Below, piece by piece: positions 1 through 11,514 of a stretch of DNA of 64,000 bases. How positions within the stretch are numbered: the stretch's first letter is position 1; each line of letters opens with the position of its first letter. The translations under genes and the position numbers were made by a program. Where the stretch lies: contig CM046351.1 of NCBI GenBank assembly GCA_025403435.1, positions 23,281,276 through 23,345,275 of the forward strand. The letters are read 5' to 3'. The stretch is from Artocarpus heterophyllus. Its lineage: Eukaryota; Streptophyta; Magnoliopsida; Rosales; Moraceae. The notes beneath the pieces were generated by a model that worked only from the letters and a program-made list of their open reading frames with translations, was not told where the DNA came from and ran no database searches.

Positions 1-1800
1 TAAAATCAACTATTGACTGAAGTAAGGAATAAATTTGTGTATTACATCTATTCTAAAAGTATATATTCGATGAAATCAAAAACTAAAGGTATAGTTTTTA
101 AATTAATCTAAAACAGAAAATACCTCTTATTATTACTTTAACAACAAATCGGCCTATTACTTGGTTTTCAGTGCTACAGTAATCAATATTATAAAAAATG
201 AAACTGTTTTGGGTTTTTTCTAATAAATGATAAGAGCAAATAACTGATAGCATAGGATGGCCAGGACATCCTAATTAGATTGGCAGCCGCTATGAGAGGG
301 AATACCTTGTTGATTTAATGTCTATGCTTCTCAGTGTCGATTGTATTATTGGTACAACACCGACAAATTGTGTTTCAATTGTCTTCTATATAATTTAGAC
401 TTCGGGAACTAATTTTAATTGTTGCAACGACTAAATTTTTGTTTGAAACTTCAGCTATAACTGATGTTTTAAGTTTAAGAATTGTAGCTTGTGAAAAATT
501 TACACTATAACAATTTTTTACTTTTTACTATAGATGTTAAGAGCTTTAACTATTCACAGTTATAATTAATATGTTGAAACTGAAGTTCCAAACACCCATG
601 AACTATTTTAAGATTTTGGAATAGGACTACTAGAAATAATAGTGTTACCGATGCAATTAACGTGAAAATAATGAGGAGGCGTGGTAAATTTAATTATCGA
701 CGCCAGCTAGGCATCGCTAACATGGTGTGCCTAAATTTTGTTACCAACGCGTTGATTAATTTAACATTAACAATAGTTTCATTGTTTAAATTCAATACTC
801 TTAATCAATAAAAAATTAAACCAATAAATAATAAATGAATTACAAAACTAAATTCTTAGATAAAACACTTACATCAAGTCTAAAATATAAAATATAAAGT
901 GTTATCACACATAAACATAGATCAAGTTTAACATATATAAGTCTAGCAACAGGGGTTCTTGTAAAAGTCAAATTCATTTCACCGTTATTTTGTGGGGGGT
1001 CTTGCAGGAAAGGCATGCATGTGGATCAAATGGAGTATGTCGTTCCGGAAACCGCATGTTTGGTTAAGAGATTTGATTTTCCCACAAGAAGACAACGTGT
1101 AAAATATGCTTCGACCAAAAAAGGAAAAAAAATATATGTACATAAATAATTGTGAAAATTAGTAATTAATTACCTATTATTTAATTACTCTTAAAAATAT
1201 GTTCATGTGTTTCTAATTAATCCAGAAAAACTAATGTTCCCTATACATATTCACATCCAACCGAACTACCAATTTATCAAAAATCGTCACAAAATAAAAC
1301 TTTAACATCACTTTTTTTAAAACCAATTTAACGAAAATCATCACATAATAAAGACTCTTTTTATTATAGTTTTAATTTTTTGGTTATTTTTATAAGCAGG
1401 ATTATTACCAAAATATTCCTATTTTTTATTATTTGTCACTCTTTCCGTTAAAATTGTAACAAATTAACTATTTTTATTAACGGTTTATACTTCAAGGGGA
1501 ACAGATGTTATATTTTGAAATTTAAGAGGTAAAGTCTTACAAATGCTATAATTCAAGAGGAATTTTTATAATTAATCCTAAAATTTTATCATCCATCACT
1601 AATCATCAAAATAAACCAACTTTATCTATCATCCGTACATATTCATAACATAAAGCAATTAAAAAAACACCGATCATATTACATAAATCTCAAAAAGTTC
1701 CATGTTCTTATAATTAATCATCAGAAACAAATTTTATTCCATTTCCAAAAAATAAAAAACCCAGACTTTATCATCCACATATTCATGACATAGATTATGG

Positions 1801-1830
<30 letters not shown>
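1801..1830. repeat. (AT)n microsatellite
   Basis: An almost uninterrupted run of alternating A and T, with one G interruption near the end. Confidence 0.9.
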
Positions 1831-1831
<1 letters not shown>

Positions 1832-2189
1832 ACACAACAACTAATAATTATACTAAAAAAATAATCTAAAACTTTGTTTAAAAAATATTTCTAAACAATA
1901 AATATAACAAAATAGTAAACTAGCCAATAGGAGGCGGTAGAGGGTGGCAAGATTGACTAGAGTGGCTTATTTTAATTTTTTTTTCAATGATTTTGGTGAT
2001 TTGAGAAGGGAGTGGATAATAGTTTTATCGGGGAAAAAGTAGAAAGCGGGAGAGATCGTGTTCCAAAGGGGACAATACAAAAGAGTAGTGAGTATAAGAC
2101 CCACACAAGTCAATTGATTAGTATCAATATTTGACTTAAAAACCTTATATATGATTACTTGGTGTAGAGTACATGACTTTGCAATGTTA

Positions 2190-2211
2190 ATATATATATA
2201 TATATATATAT
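2190..2211. repeat. (TA)n microsatellite
   Basis: A perfect alternating TA run of about 20 bases. Confidence 0.9.
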
Positions 2212-2339
2212 GATTTTGTAAAAATTTTATACTTCAATGTAATTATATGATTATGCAATCAAGTCTTTCTATTATCAATTAGAATACGGGACTGGTCATC
2301 CCACGGGAAACCAAAAGTCCAAAAATTTTGGTTATTTTT

Positions 2340-2660
2340 TAGCTTCAGATCAATTTTTCACAGCTTTTTTAGAAAAAACTGTCATGAAACAAGCGTCTTA
2401 CATGACAGTTTTAAGAGAAAACCATCGTATAAGGCCTAACTTACACGACGGTTTTCATTGAAAGTAGTTGTATAAGCTTAGCGTTTAATGACGGTTATTA
2501 GGGAAAACTATCATAGTAGCCTCGACTCAAAGACCCGAGAACCACCCCACAAAATAAGAGTTCTACGACAATAAAAAATCGTCTTGAAAAATCTCGTTGG
2601 TATTACGACGGATAATTACATGATAATTTTTAGACCATCGTGAAAACATTAAATCATCAT
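2340..2660. repeat. degenerate repeat rich in ACGACGGTTTT-like motifs
   Basis: Short variants of ACGACGGTTTTC and its complement GAAAACCATCGT recur at irregular spacing in both orientations, for example CATGACAGTTTTAAG and CACGACGGTTTTCATTG. Clusters like this are typical of the subterminal zones of CACTA-type DNA transposons. No clean terminal inverted repeat or target duplication was found, so this is best read as a relic. Confidence 0.35.
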
Positions 2661-2989
2661 TAATTCTATAGTTTCTATCAGTAATTTGAGAAGCTGACGT
2701 ACAAAATTAGTATACATCGATTTGGGAATCTTTGAAGGAGACATGTTTACAAGGGGGTAAGCATTACGCACGGTATATTTTTTTCCCTTAACCTATGTTA
2801 TATCTCACTAGGTTTTCAGGGATGTTTTTAACGAAGCAATTGGAAATGAAAATCCTAAAGGGATATTGTACTCTTTTTTATTTCATTAGGATTTTTTTTT
2901 CTATTTCAATAAGACATATTCTTTATATGGTTTACATTCTAAGGAAAGTGCTGTAAATCACGTGCTTATATGGATGCTACCACTAGATA

Positions 2990-3335
2990 TTCCATAACCT
3001 ACATGTTTGGTTTTGATTGCAAAGTATTACCTCATAGTTAGACTCCATCATCTCTTCATAACTTCCCTCTTAGTATTGTGTATTATGTATTTCTTCATAG
3101 TTCCCCTCTTACTTTTGTAAGTAACCTGTGTAACCTGTGCCTTCTCCTATTATCTCAACTTAGTATTTGTGTCTTATAAGTAGAGGTTGTCTTATGTTGT
3201 GTTTTTGTCTCTCATATGTAAAAGAAAGATAGTAATCTGTCTTTCATTTTTTTCCTCATACTTTCTCTCTTATTCTTTTTACTTTTTATCTAGTTTAGAT
3301 TTTCTATAATCTATAACAATATATAGAAGTATCAA
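2990..3335 (+). repeat. possible Copia-type LTR remnant (promoter and transcript-leader part)
   Basis: The stretch holds a TATA-like TTATAAGTAGAGG near 3174, followed by pyrimidine-rich leader sequence full of CTCTTAGT and TCTTATT repeats. This layout is common in Ty1/Copia LTRs. I could not place the terminal TG/CA ends or a target duplication, so it may equally be ordinary intergenic DNA. Confidence 0.25.
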
Positions 3336-4028
3336 TGTTGGACAGTATTCATTTTTTTATCAAAACGACCGCGTTTTGGTCAAAATCGTCGACCTTTTAT
3401 TTCCACCCTTTTGTCTTCTCGGGTGGTTTTGCAGGGGGAGTAAAGCCATGGGTTTTGTTTGATGTGATTGGTGATGATCGTGCGATGGGTGATGGGTATG
3501 GGTGATGGCTGATGATCATTTTATTATTTTTTCTTTTTTTTTTAAATCTTATTGTATATAAAAAATTATATATATATGGGCGGTGATTATTTTATGGTTT
3601 TCCCTTTTTTCTCCTTTGAATCTTATTGTATATAAAAATTATACATATACCTTATTAAATTGATTTTAAAAACGGTCTTTATAATGTTTTCAAATTGCTT
3701 TATTAAAATAAATCTTCTCAAATAATGCCTTACTTAAATATTATTTTACTCAACTCTTTCAAGTAGTTTTCTCCTAATTAAATATTAGCTCTATATATTT
3801 TCCATGTTGAAGTAATTTTTTTCAAAGTTGTTGTACCTAATCTTATTCTTTTCATGTCGCCTTTTTAATCATTATTTTTTATATGTACATCTCATACTAA
3901 TTTTTTATATGATTTTTTTGTTGAGGTCTTTTTTTTTTAATATGATATACTTATTAAAATAATTTTTACCAAATATATATTAGTAAAGAAATTCAACAAG
4001 TTGACTGCATACACGTGCGCAATTACTT
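3336..4028. other. AT-rich spacer, no gene seen
   Basis: Poly-T runs and a local duplication around TCTTATTGTATATAAAAA (two copies about 85 bases apart near 3550 and 3627). Nothing resembles a coding exon. Confidence 0.5.
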
Positions 4029-4360
4029 TTTTCCTTTTGGTCCTTCCTTCATTTTTTCTTTTATTTTAAGTCCCCCCCCCCCATTCTTCTTTTTCTCTTT
4101 CTCTTGCCTTTTTTTTTTTTTTGGGTTCTCCGTAAAGAACTTATATGTTTTTGGATCTGCTTCGTTTAAATTGGTCCAAAAGTCAGCTCTCTTTGTCCTC
4201 TTTTTTTTTTTTTTTTCCCTATCTTCTTTCTTCTTTTACTTCTTTTTCCTTTTGGCCCTTCTTTTTTTTTTTATTTTAAGTCCCCCACTCTTCTTTTCAC
4301 TTGCTTTTTTTTTTTGGGTTTCTCCCTAAATAACTTATATATTTTTAGATCTACTTTATT
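4029..4360 (+). repeat. pyrimidine-rich tandem duplication
   Basis: Two diverged copies of the same roughly 140-base block lie in the same orientation, at about 4029-4170 and 4246-4353. Each has the order CCTTTTGG, TTTTATTTTAAGTCCCCC, a TTGC, a long T run, GGGTT CTCC and AACTTATAT. The apparent phenylalanine-rich open frame across it is a by-product of the T runs. Confidence 0.7.
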
Positions 4361-4909
4361 AAATCATTTTCTATTTTGTTTTTATTGAAATAATTTCTTT
4401 ACAACAAAATTCTATTTAAATTTTTTATGATCCTTTATTTTTAAATGTTCCTTATTAAAATATTTTTAATCACCGTGAAAGTAACTTTTTCTAAATGTGT
4501 CTTCTTTTTCATTTTACACAGTTCGTTAATATATTTCACCACAAAAAATGATGCTCGTTAATATTTTTATGTTAAATATGTCTCTACTCAAACATCTTTT
4601 TTTTATGTCCTTCTCAGTTAGTATTTCTCGTAGAGATATTATCTCTAAGTTACTCCCATTACTGTCTAATACTATTTTTTTAATGGATCTCTTTTCGTTC
4701 TCTCTTTTTTTTTTAAAAAAAAAACATTTTAATTATATTCTAGACTCTTAAGAGAAAAATAAATCGTACACATAAACAAATTCAAAGGACTTAATACACT
4801 ATATTCTAAAAGATTTGAAACAACCATCAAAGCCCCTAATATTAATTCTCCATCAATCAATTGTATGGTTTCAAACCACTAAAAAGTCAAAATATATACA
4901 TACACATTT

Positions 4910-4925
4910 GTGTGTGTGTGTGTGT
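4910..4925. repeat. (TG)n microsatellite
   Basis: Perfect run of eight TG units. Confidence 0.9.
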
Positions 4926-5279
4926 ATTATATTTTTGAAATATGGATCCTTCTTAAATTGTACGCACACATTTATGTAGCAAACTTTGTAGTTTTATTTA
5001 TGCAATCCTTTGTGTGGCTGCTTTTTACAGCTTACATAAACCAATTTAATTGGTGAGGAATGAAACAATCGTCACTTCTAAGATTGAAATATGTCAGATT
5101 TAATAAGAAATTTTATGTGACGATTTTTTTCGTGTGATAATGTTTATAATGGTATAAAAAGTAATAGTAAACAAAGTTAATAAATAGGCCAAACAAACAT
5201 ACATGTATATTACCTTGTAAAATTACAAAATACCCCAATTTAATTATTAATAATTAATTATTAGCATTTAATACTATTT

Positions 5280-5835
5280 TTTCCTTTTTTTCTTCCATCC
5301 TTTCTCTCTCTGTTTCCTCTCTGTTTCTCTCTCTTTCCCTTCTCTCCTCTGTGTACCTATTTCTCTCTCTCTCTCTTCTTTGATTTCCAGATCGTCAAAG
5401 CCGTCGTTAGATTTCCACCGCCAGCTAGATATGTTCCATCATAGCCTCGCGACAGCCAACATCATCAACTTTGGCATTGGTTCGATCTGCTTCGATTGTG
5501 AGAGAGAGAGTAGTAGTGATATGAAGGAGAAAAAGATCGACTCGCGAACATTCTCGCAATGCCGCACACCATCATCTGTGTAGGAATTGCACCAAGAACA
5601 GCTCCCGAGTCATACGAGGATGAGTATCGGAGTCGAGGAAGGAGCGTCAGAGTCGGGAGGGAGGCGTTCGAGTCGTGCAGGGTTGCCGACAAAGTATCAT
5701 GAGGTTGTCGCTGGAGTCACGCGAGATTGCCAAAGTCTTTGCCGGAGTTATCGTTGAAGCTGGGAGACAGAAGAGAAGGAGAGACCAAGAGAGAGGAGAG
5801 AAAAAGTGTGTTAGGGTTTTTTTAGTGAGATAAAG
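5280..5835 (+). repeat. GC-richer module bounded by CT-rich and GA-rich tracts
   Basis: A (CT)n-like tract (5290-5380) leads into about 380 bases that are clearly more GC-rich than the surroundings. These end in a GA-rich tract (5765-5815) that is roughly the complement of the first. Open frames run on both strands but show no recognised domain. The inverted CT/GA borders suggest a foldback-like unit, or the 5' part of a captured host gene. Similar modules recur elsewhere in the window (about 37.0, 47.3, 56.0 and 63.7 kb). Confidence 0.4.
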
Positions 5836-7434
5836 AAAATAAAAGTAATTTTGAAATTTTACAATAATTTTTTTTATTTAAATATTTTTGTAAAGTGTGC
5901 TATTTATTAACATTAAAAATTAAAATTATGGTTCAATTCACTGTTCTTTTTTAACTGTAATTTAATTGTTTCACGTTTTTGACTTTTCACCTCACACGCA
6001 GGAGCTGCACCACCAACTTTGTTAGTACCTTGTTTATTCATTCATAACTACTCTATGATTATGCTTTTTGCATCTGATTCCTTATACTTTTCTTGTCGTT
6101 GAACTTTCTGTTCCATTGAAAAGATATATTAATGATTTTTGCAATATCAGAATGAATATTGAATACATGTGAAAAAGGACCATGGCAAGCATACTTGGCA
6201 TACTCCTATAAATTTTAAGTGCTTAAAGCATTGGTTTCTAACACTTCTTTTTGTCTTCATTTTGCCTAGTTTTCCAGTTAGTTTACATTCATGGAGCTCA
6301 AAATCTCCCAGTCTTCGCTTAGAGCACCTCCTATTGTCTCTCGACGTTGCTCACAATTTTAACTCATCATGTCAATAGGTTAATACCTAGTCATAACCCC
6401 ACAACTAAAGATATCAAATTGATCCAGCCAATGGGGCTTTATGAAAAATATTTACAAGAAAAAGTTTATGTAGAAGGCTTTATGGAAGAAAGTTTTAAAT
6501 GTTTTGTGAGATTATGTTTAAACTTATTGAGAGAAAGCCTATTATAAGTTCATTTATGCTATAGGTAGTTTTACAAAGGATCAGTACGATTGGTAGACGA
6601 GCTCAGGATTGTGGTGACAAATGTGAAAATTAGATATAGATACCACTACGGTAGTTTTTTGCTACTTAGAGAAAAAGTTTTCTACTATTTTTAAAATGAG
6701 GTTTATAAAGTTTTACGAAAGTAAATGTTTTTTTAATAAGTTTTAAGAAACATTTGAATGCTTTTAATGTTAAGTTTTGAGTTATGTCTCAATTTATGTT
6801 GCAACAAATGTCACAACAATTTCATGAATGTTTTTAAGAATGCATTCAAGAAAAAATAAATAAATAAATTTATCCGGTATTTTTCTTACTAATAAGAAAG
6901 AATAAAGTTAAGAAATGATATTTAAACAAGTTAAATGACTGCTCAAAAAAAGCAAAACTTCACATAAAGAATCTGACCCAGGGACTTTAAAGAGTTTTAA
7001 TCCTTATTAAAAACTGAGCCCAATACTAAAAAATGGTTGGTTTTGGTCCTAGCGGCAAAATTGTCGAAATTTTTATAGTTCAGATTAAAATCGCCACAAT
7101 ATTAATAAAATGGGTTTTCCACCAAAAAGAAAATCAATGCCTTGTTTTCTATGCAGTATTGCAAATATCTAAGAAAATCCAAGTTTTTAACTAAAACAAG
7201 TTTGAAAAGCTTTTAAAGCCCATCAAGGGCAAAATAGTCATTTTCTTAAGAAAACGCTCCAACGGTTGAAATGTCCAAAATAGAAGAACACCCCTTAGTG
7301 GGAATTTCTCCATATTCTGTTAGTGACAAAAAGACAATGTAAGATAAGAGAAAATAAGTTCTATTACGCTTAGGTTTTTAAGAAAAACTGACTTATGATT
7401 TGATTAAGTGTTTAAATGTAAAAGTTTCGTTATC
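5836..7434. other. intergenic stretch, no recognisable gene
   Basis: Open frames of 66-69 residues at 6169-6378 and 6347-6547 show no signal peptide, domain or codon pattern that I recognise. The rest is AT-rich. It may contain gene-derived scraps but nothing that can be named. Confidence 0.5.
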
Positions 7435-7833
7435 AACAAGTAGTCAGTCCAAGGTTGCAGTCGGGATTCGAGATGGGGGACGAGGTTAGGATTTGGTGTC
7501 TAGGTCAGGGTCGAGATTCGGGATTAAGGTCAAAGTAGGGATTTGTGACTGAGGAAAGGATCGAGATTTGGGACCAAGGTTGAGGTTGAGATTTAGGATC
7601 GGGGTCAGGATCAGGATTTAGGACTGAAGTTAGGGTGGGGATTCGAAATTGGGGTCAGAATCGAGATTTGAGACCAAGGTTAGGGTCAAGATTTGAGATA
7701 GGGGTCAAAATTAGGATTCGAGACTAGGGTCACAATTAAGATTTTAAACCATGGTCAAGATTGAGATTTAGGACCGAGGATAGGGTTAGGATTTATGGTG
7801 GTATTTGGGACCAAGGGCAAGATTTGAGACCCC
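7435..7833 (+). repeat. degenerate 25-bp minisatellite, G-rich strand on top
   Basis: About 16 diverged tandem units carry the theme GGGATT-CGAGA--GGGGTCAGGGTC. GGGTCA, GAGATT and GGGACC-like words recur at a spacing of roughly 25 bases, with some units shortened. It is the reverse complement of the C-rich array that follows. Confidence 0.85.
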
Positions 7834-7896
7834 GTCATCAATCCCAAAACCCGACCCCAATCCCAGTCCTAAATCCCAACTACAAATCCATACCCT
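7834..7896 (+). repeat. start of the C-rich inverted copy of the 25-bp minisatellite
   Basis: At about 7833 the array switches abruptly from G-rich to C-rich units (AATCCCAAAACCCGACCCC and similar), making a head-to-head inversion. The C-rich array is then interrupted by a probable solo LTR and resumes at 9804. Confidence 0.75.
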
Positions 7897-9803
7897 TGTT
7901 AGACTACATGCCCTAAGGATTAAATGATACAATAGTTTTTGGAGATATTTAATCAATAAAGAGTTTATTATTTTCAGACATCAAATGTTGTCCTCTTTAA
8001 GCTCATTACTATTGAATATATGATAAGCAAACAAAAATCTGATTCTTTCAATCAAAAATTTTAGGATCATGCATATGATGGATAGATTATGTGAAAGACA
8101 TGAATCTTAAAGGTAATAGTATAAATTATAAGGTCTGCAATCAAGAAAATAAAGCCGAGTGCTTTACTCATGTTAAGATTGTTATGTTGTCTACATCCTT
8201 AACAAGAGATGACTTGTTTTGGTCATCTGAGTGGGGTTCCAAGAGTAGAAACATTGGTGTATTGTCCTAGGTGGCGATATATTGGATTGGGACAAAAGTT
8301 GAATTGATTTGATTGATAATTCATTTTGTTTAAATTAATTTACTTTATATAATTATATGTGTTACATCTTTATCCTAAAATGAATTAACGGGCCCGTATT
8401 CTAGACTTGTGTATTTTGATGTACTAAAGGACGACATCCTGAATTAGATAAAGGTATGTATACCAATACGTTAGAGACATGACTCTTGATTGACGTAGAC
8501 TCATTATTCATAGATATCGAATCCAAAGCTCTTTTATAGAATCAATGATATTCTCTTATAGGCATTACCATTGGGATAAATAGGTGTTACCAAATGGTAT
8601 ACTATTTATGGATAGTAAGTATTCTAATAGTGAAATAATAGAACATAAGATAAAAATAATCGAGAAGGTAAAACGAAATTTATCCTTAAACCGATCATGA
8701 ATATCGCATAGGGATGTTACACATTATAACATGTCATAGATGATTAACTTATTGAAGCTTCGTAATTTTATATAGTTCGAGAGTGCAGCTCTAAGCTTTT
8801 AGTGGAATAGTGTTAGAATTGATAATTATAAAATATATGTATCTGAGATATGTTATTTTATAATTATAGGAGCTTGATCTATATATATGCATTAGGTCCT
8901 CTTTTCTAGCTCATAATAATTCTTATAATGATACGACATGTTTTTCCTACATACTGGTGACTTATTTTAATTATTAGATTGTCTATAATTCAATAGATTG
9001 TATTTAATAATGCATGTTGGTTCATTGGTTGAATTAATTTTGTGAAAGATGTTGAATTATTTGGATAATATTTTATTTGATAATGGATAATCTATATATG
9101 ACGGTTTTAATTAGATAACTTTTCTATTGAGTTATTTGAATTAAAACTAAGGCTCTATTTTAGATTCTCATGTAAAATAAGATATTTTGAGATTTCTATA
9201 TTATCGCTCGGTCGGCAACCCAATGGCTGAGTTTGACAAGCCGATGCCATAAGTTCAGTAGGCTGGTGCATGTATTCGGCATACGGACAATGTGATAATC
9301 TTGATATGCATTTTTCATGCGTTTTTAGTCAAAAGTTAATATAAACTCAAATTTTGAAGCCTAATCTGATAAGGACTAATCCCAAATTTGAACACTATAT
9401 AAAAGGAACTATTTTTTATTGTTTCTTAGATCATTTGAGAAGTATAGAATGAGTAATCTAGTGAAAGAAACTCCAAAACTCCCAAAGGGCTATTCAACAT
9501 CTAGAACTTTAGCTCTTGGTCTTCTCAAGTGGTTGGAATGAGACGTCACCAGATGAGAAGTTGTACAACGTATGACCACCTATATTTCGATCGTGGATCA
9601 AAAATAGCAAGGAAGACCAACTGATTGGGCTCTTTTGGGACGTTCTTCTCTAGTTGTAGTTTCTACAGTTTTTAGTCTACTGAAGAGGTACGTAAGATTT
9701 TTTTTTTTTAGTAATTTATGTATTTAATATGTCAAACTTGTTATTTGGAAAAAGACTTTGATTTAAAAATTTTAAAATTTTGCTACATTCATGTTTTCCA
9801 ACA
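7897..9803 (+). mobile_element. probable solo LTR (Copia-like), 1.9 kb
   Basis: The block begins TGTTAGACT and ends TTCCAACA, the inverted TG...CA termini expected of an LTR. It sits inside the 25-bp minisatellite, which continues on its far side. The flanking 5 bases are ACCCT and ATCTT, which differ by two C/T transitions, so they could be a decayed target duplication. An internal TATATAAAAGG box at 9396 gives a plus-strand promoter in the expected place. No coding region or second LTR is present. A non-LTR origin cannot be excluded. Confidence 0.6.
9396..9404 (+). promoter_or_regulatory. TATA box of the probable solo LTR
   Basis: TATATAAAA followed by GG, about 400 bases before the LTR 3' end, which is a usual promoter position for a plus-oriented LTR. 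Confidence 0.5.
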
Positions 9804-10690
9804 ATCTTGATCCTAAATCTCTACCTTGACCCCGATCTCGAATTCTTACCCCGACCTTGGTTATGAATCCCAACCTTAACCTTGGTCCTAAATCCTAACC
9901 TCGACCCCAAATTTTGAATCCCGACCCCGACTTTCACCTCAGCCTCAAATCCCTACCCTAACCTCGGTCTTAAATCTCGACGCCGACTTATGTCTCGAAT
10001 CCTGACCCCGACCTTAATCTCAAATCTCAATCTTTACCCCGATCCTAAATCCCGACCCTGACCCTAATCTCGAATCCTGATCCTGACCCTAGTCTTGAAT
10101 CATTAATACTGACCCCTATCTCAAATCTTGATCCTGACCTTGGTCCCAGATCCTGACCTTGACCCTGATTTTGAATCTCGACCTTGTCAACCTTGACCCT
10201 AGTCCTAAATCCCTGCCCGACCTCAGTCTCAAATCTCGATCCTAACTTTGAATCCTGATCTTGGTCTTAAATGCCGACCCCAAGTCCTGACCTCAACCCC
10301 GACAGTGGTCCTAAATCTCGATCTCAATCCCGATCCCAGTCTTAAATCCCCAACTCGAATCTGACCCGACCTTGCTCCTAAATCTAGATCTATATCCTGA
10401 TCTCAAATCTCGACCCCACCCTAAATCCCTATCCTAGTCCTAAATCCTAACCCCAACCTTGGCACCAAATCTCGATCCTGACCCTAGTCCCGAATCCTGA
10501 CCCTGACCTCGACCTCAGTCCTAAATCCAGACCTTGAATCTTGACCCGACCCTTATCCCAAATCCTAACCACATTCTGACCCCGATGCCAAATCATAAAT
10601 CCAGACCCCGACCTCGGTCCCAAATCCTTACTTCAACCTTGACCTTAGTCCCTAGTCCCCACCTTGACTCTGATCCTAAATTCATTAGTA
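9804..10690 (+). repeat. degenerate 25-bp minisatellite, C-rich strand on top
   Basis: Roughly 35 diverged units follow the pattern AATCCCGACCCTGACC plus about nine more bases. Adjacent units around 10050-10100 show the exact 25-base period. CCCTAA-like words occur but no perfect plant telomere runs. The array ends about 190 bases past the stop codon of the prenyltransferase gene. The open frame at 10534-10782 is made of array units and is not a gene. Confidence 0.9.
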
Positions 10691-10815
10691 AAGAAATATT
10701 GTATGGTGTAATACAACATGTCAATATAGTGCAAAACCAAACAATGTATTGCATAACACTAATACAATATAATACAAAGTAATTTAATACAATACTATAC
10801 AATATAGTGTGTCAA
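10690..10815. repeat. AATACAATAT-rich tract
   Basis: TACAATA, AATACAA and TATTGTA words recur in both orientations between the minisatellite and the 3' end of the prenyltransferase gene. It may be the edge of a small element or part of the gene's 3' flank. Confidence 0.4.
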
Positions 10816-10881
10816 ACATGCTTAGAAATATTTAAAAGGACATAGGAGCATAAAAAAAAAAGGATAATTGTCACAAATTTG

Positions 10882-11480
10882 TTATATGAAAGGAAATAAG
10901 AGCATCTCAGACAGAAAAAGCTTCCAAAGGGATTGATAGAAATTTGTGCTGGCTTCCTGCATATATATATAATATAATAAGTCAAACTTTAGCAATATCA
11001 ATAATTTAATACTCATCATTGGGACAAGTTGTACTTTTATTTTCTGTTTTTTTTTTTTTGGCGGTTGAATTAGGACTTGTATTTGAGTACAAGCTGCATA
11101 TTATACCTTAGCATAATTTGCTTTGTCCAACTTCATAGCCTGGAAGCACACAAGAAAAGAAGTTATTAAGAACGTTTTAATTTTTGCTTTTATTTTTGCT
11201 TGGGTTTTGTACGACAAACCTTCAAAAGTAACCATAAAGCCAAGATCGAGTGAGCGGGCAACATTAAACAACTATTAAAAGCCTGTAAACGAGAAATGAA
11301 AAAAACAGTTTATTCTCCCGATAAAGAATAGCAAAAAAGTCGATGAAATCTTTTTGAAAAGTGACTGTTAGATTTGTTTTCTTTTCTCTCCAATGTATAT
11401 TTTTCGTACAGTTAATCAATGATCTCCTTGGATAACTTCACAATCTCATCCGGTTTATATGATCAAGTTGGTTCTTTACT

Positions 11481-11514
<34 letters not shown>

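Larger units (their letters stand above)
1..2339. other. AT-rich intergenic DNA, no gene seen
   Basis: No open reading frame with recognisable protein features is visible on either strand. The stretch is AT-rich with many homopolymer runs and two (AT)n microsatellites, listed separately. It probably consists of old repeat relics and spacer. Confidence 0.6.

Noticed and set aside
4015..4329. 104-residue phenylalanine-rich frame
   Set aside because: Produced by poly-T and poly-C runs within a tandem duplication; no protein features.
7435..10690. Interstitial telomere
   Set aside because: CCCTAA-like words are frequent, but no perfect plant telomere (CCCTAAA)n run exists and the true period is 25 bases.
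10534..10782. 82-residue frame rich in Pro, Asn, His and Leu
   Set aside because: It is a translation of the C-rich 25-bp minisatellite running into AT-rich flank; the amino acid repeats mirror the DNA repeat.
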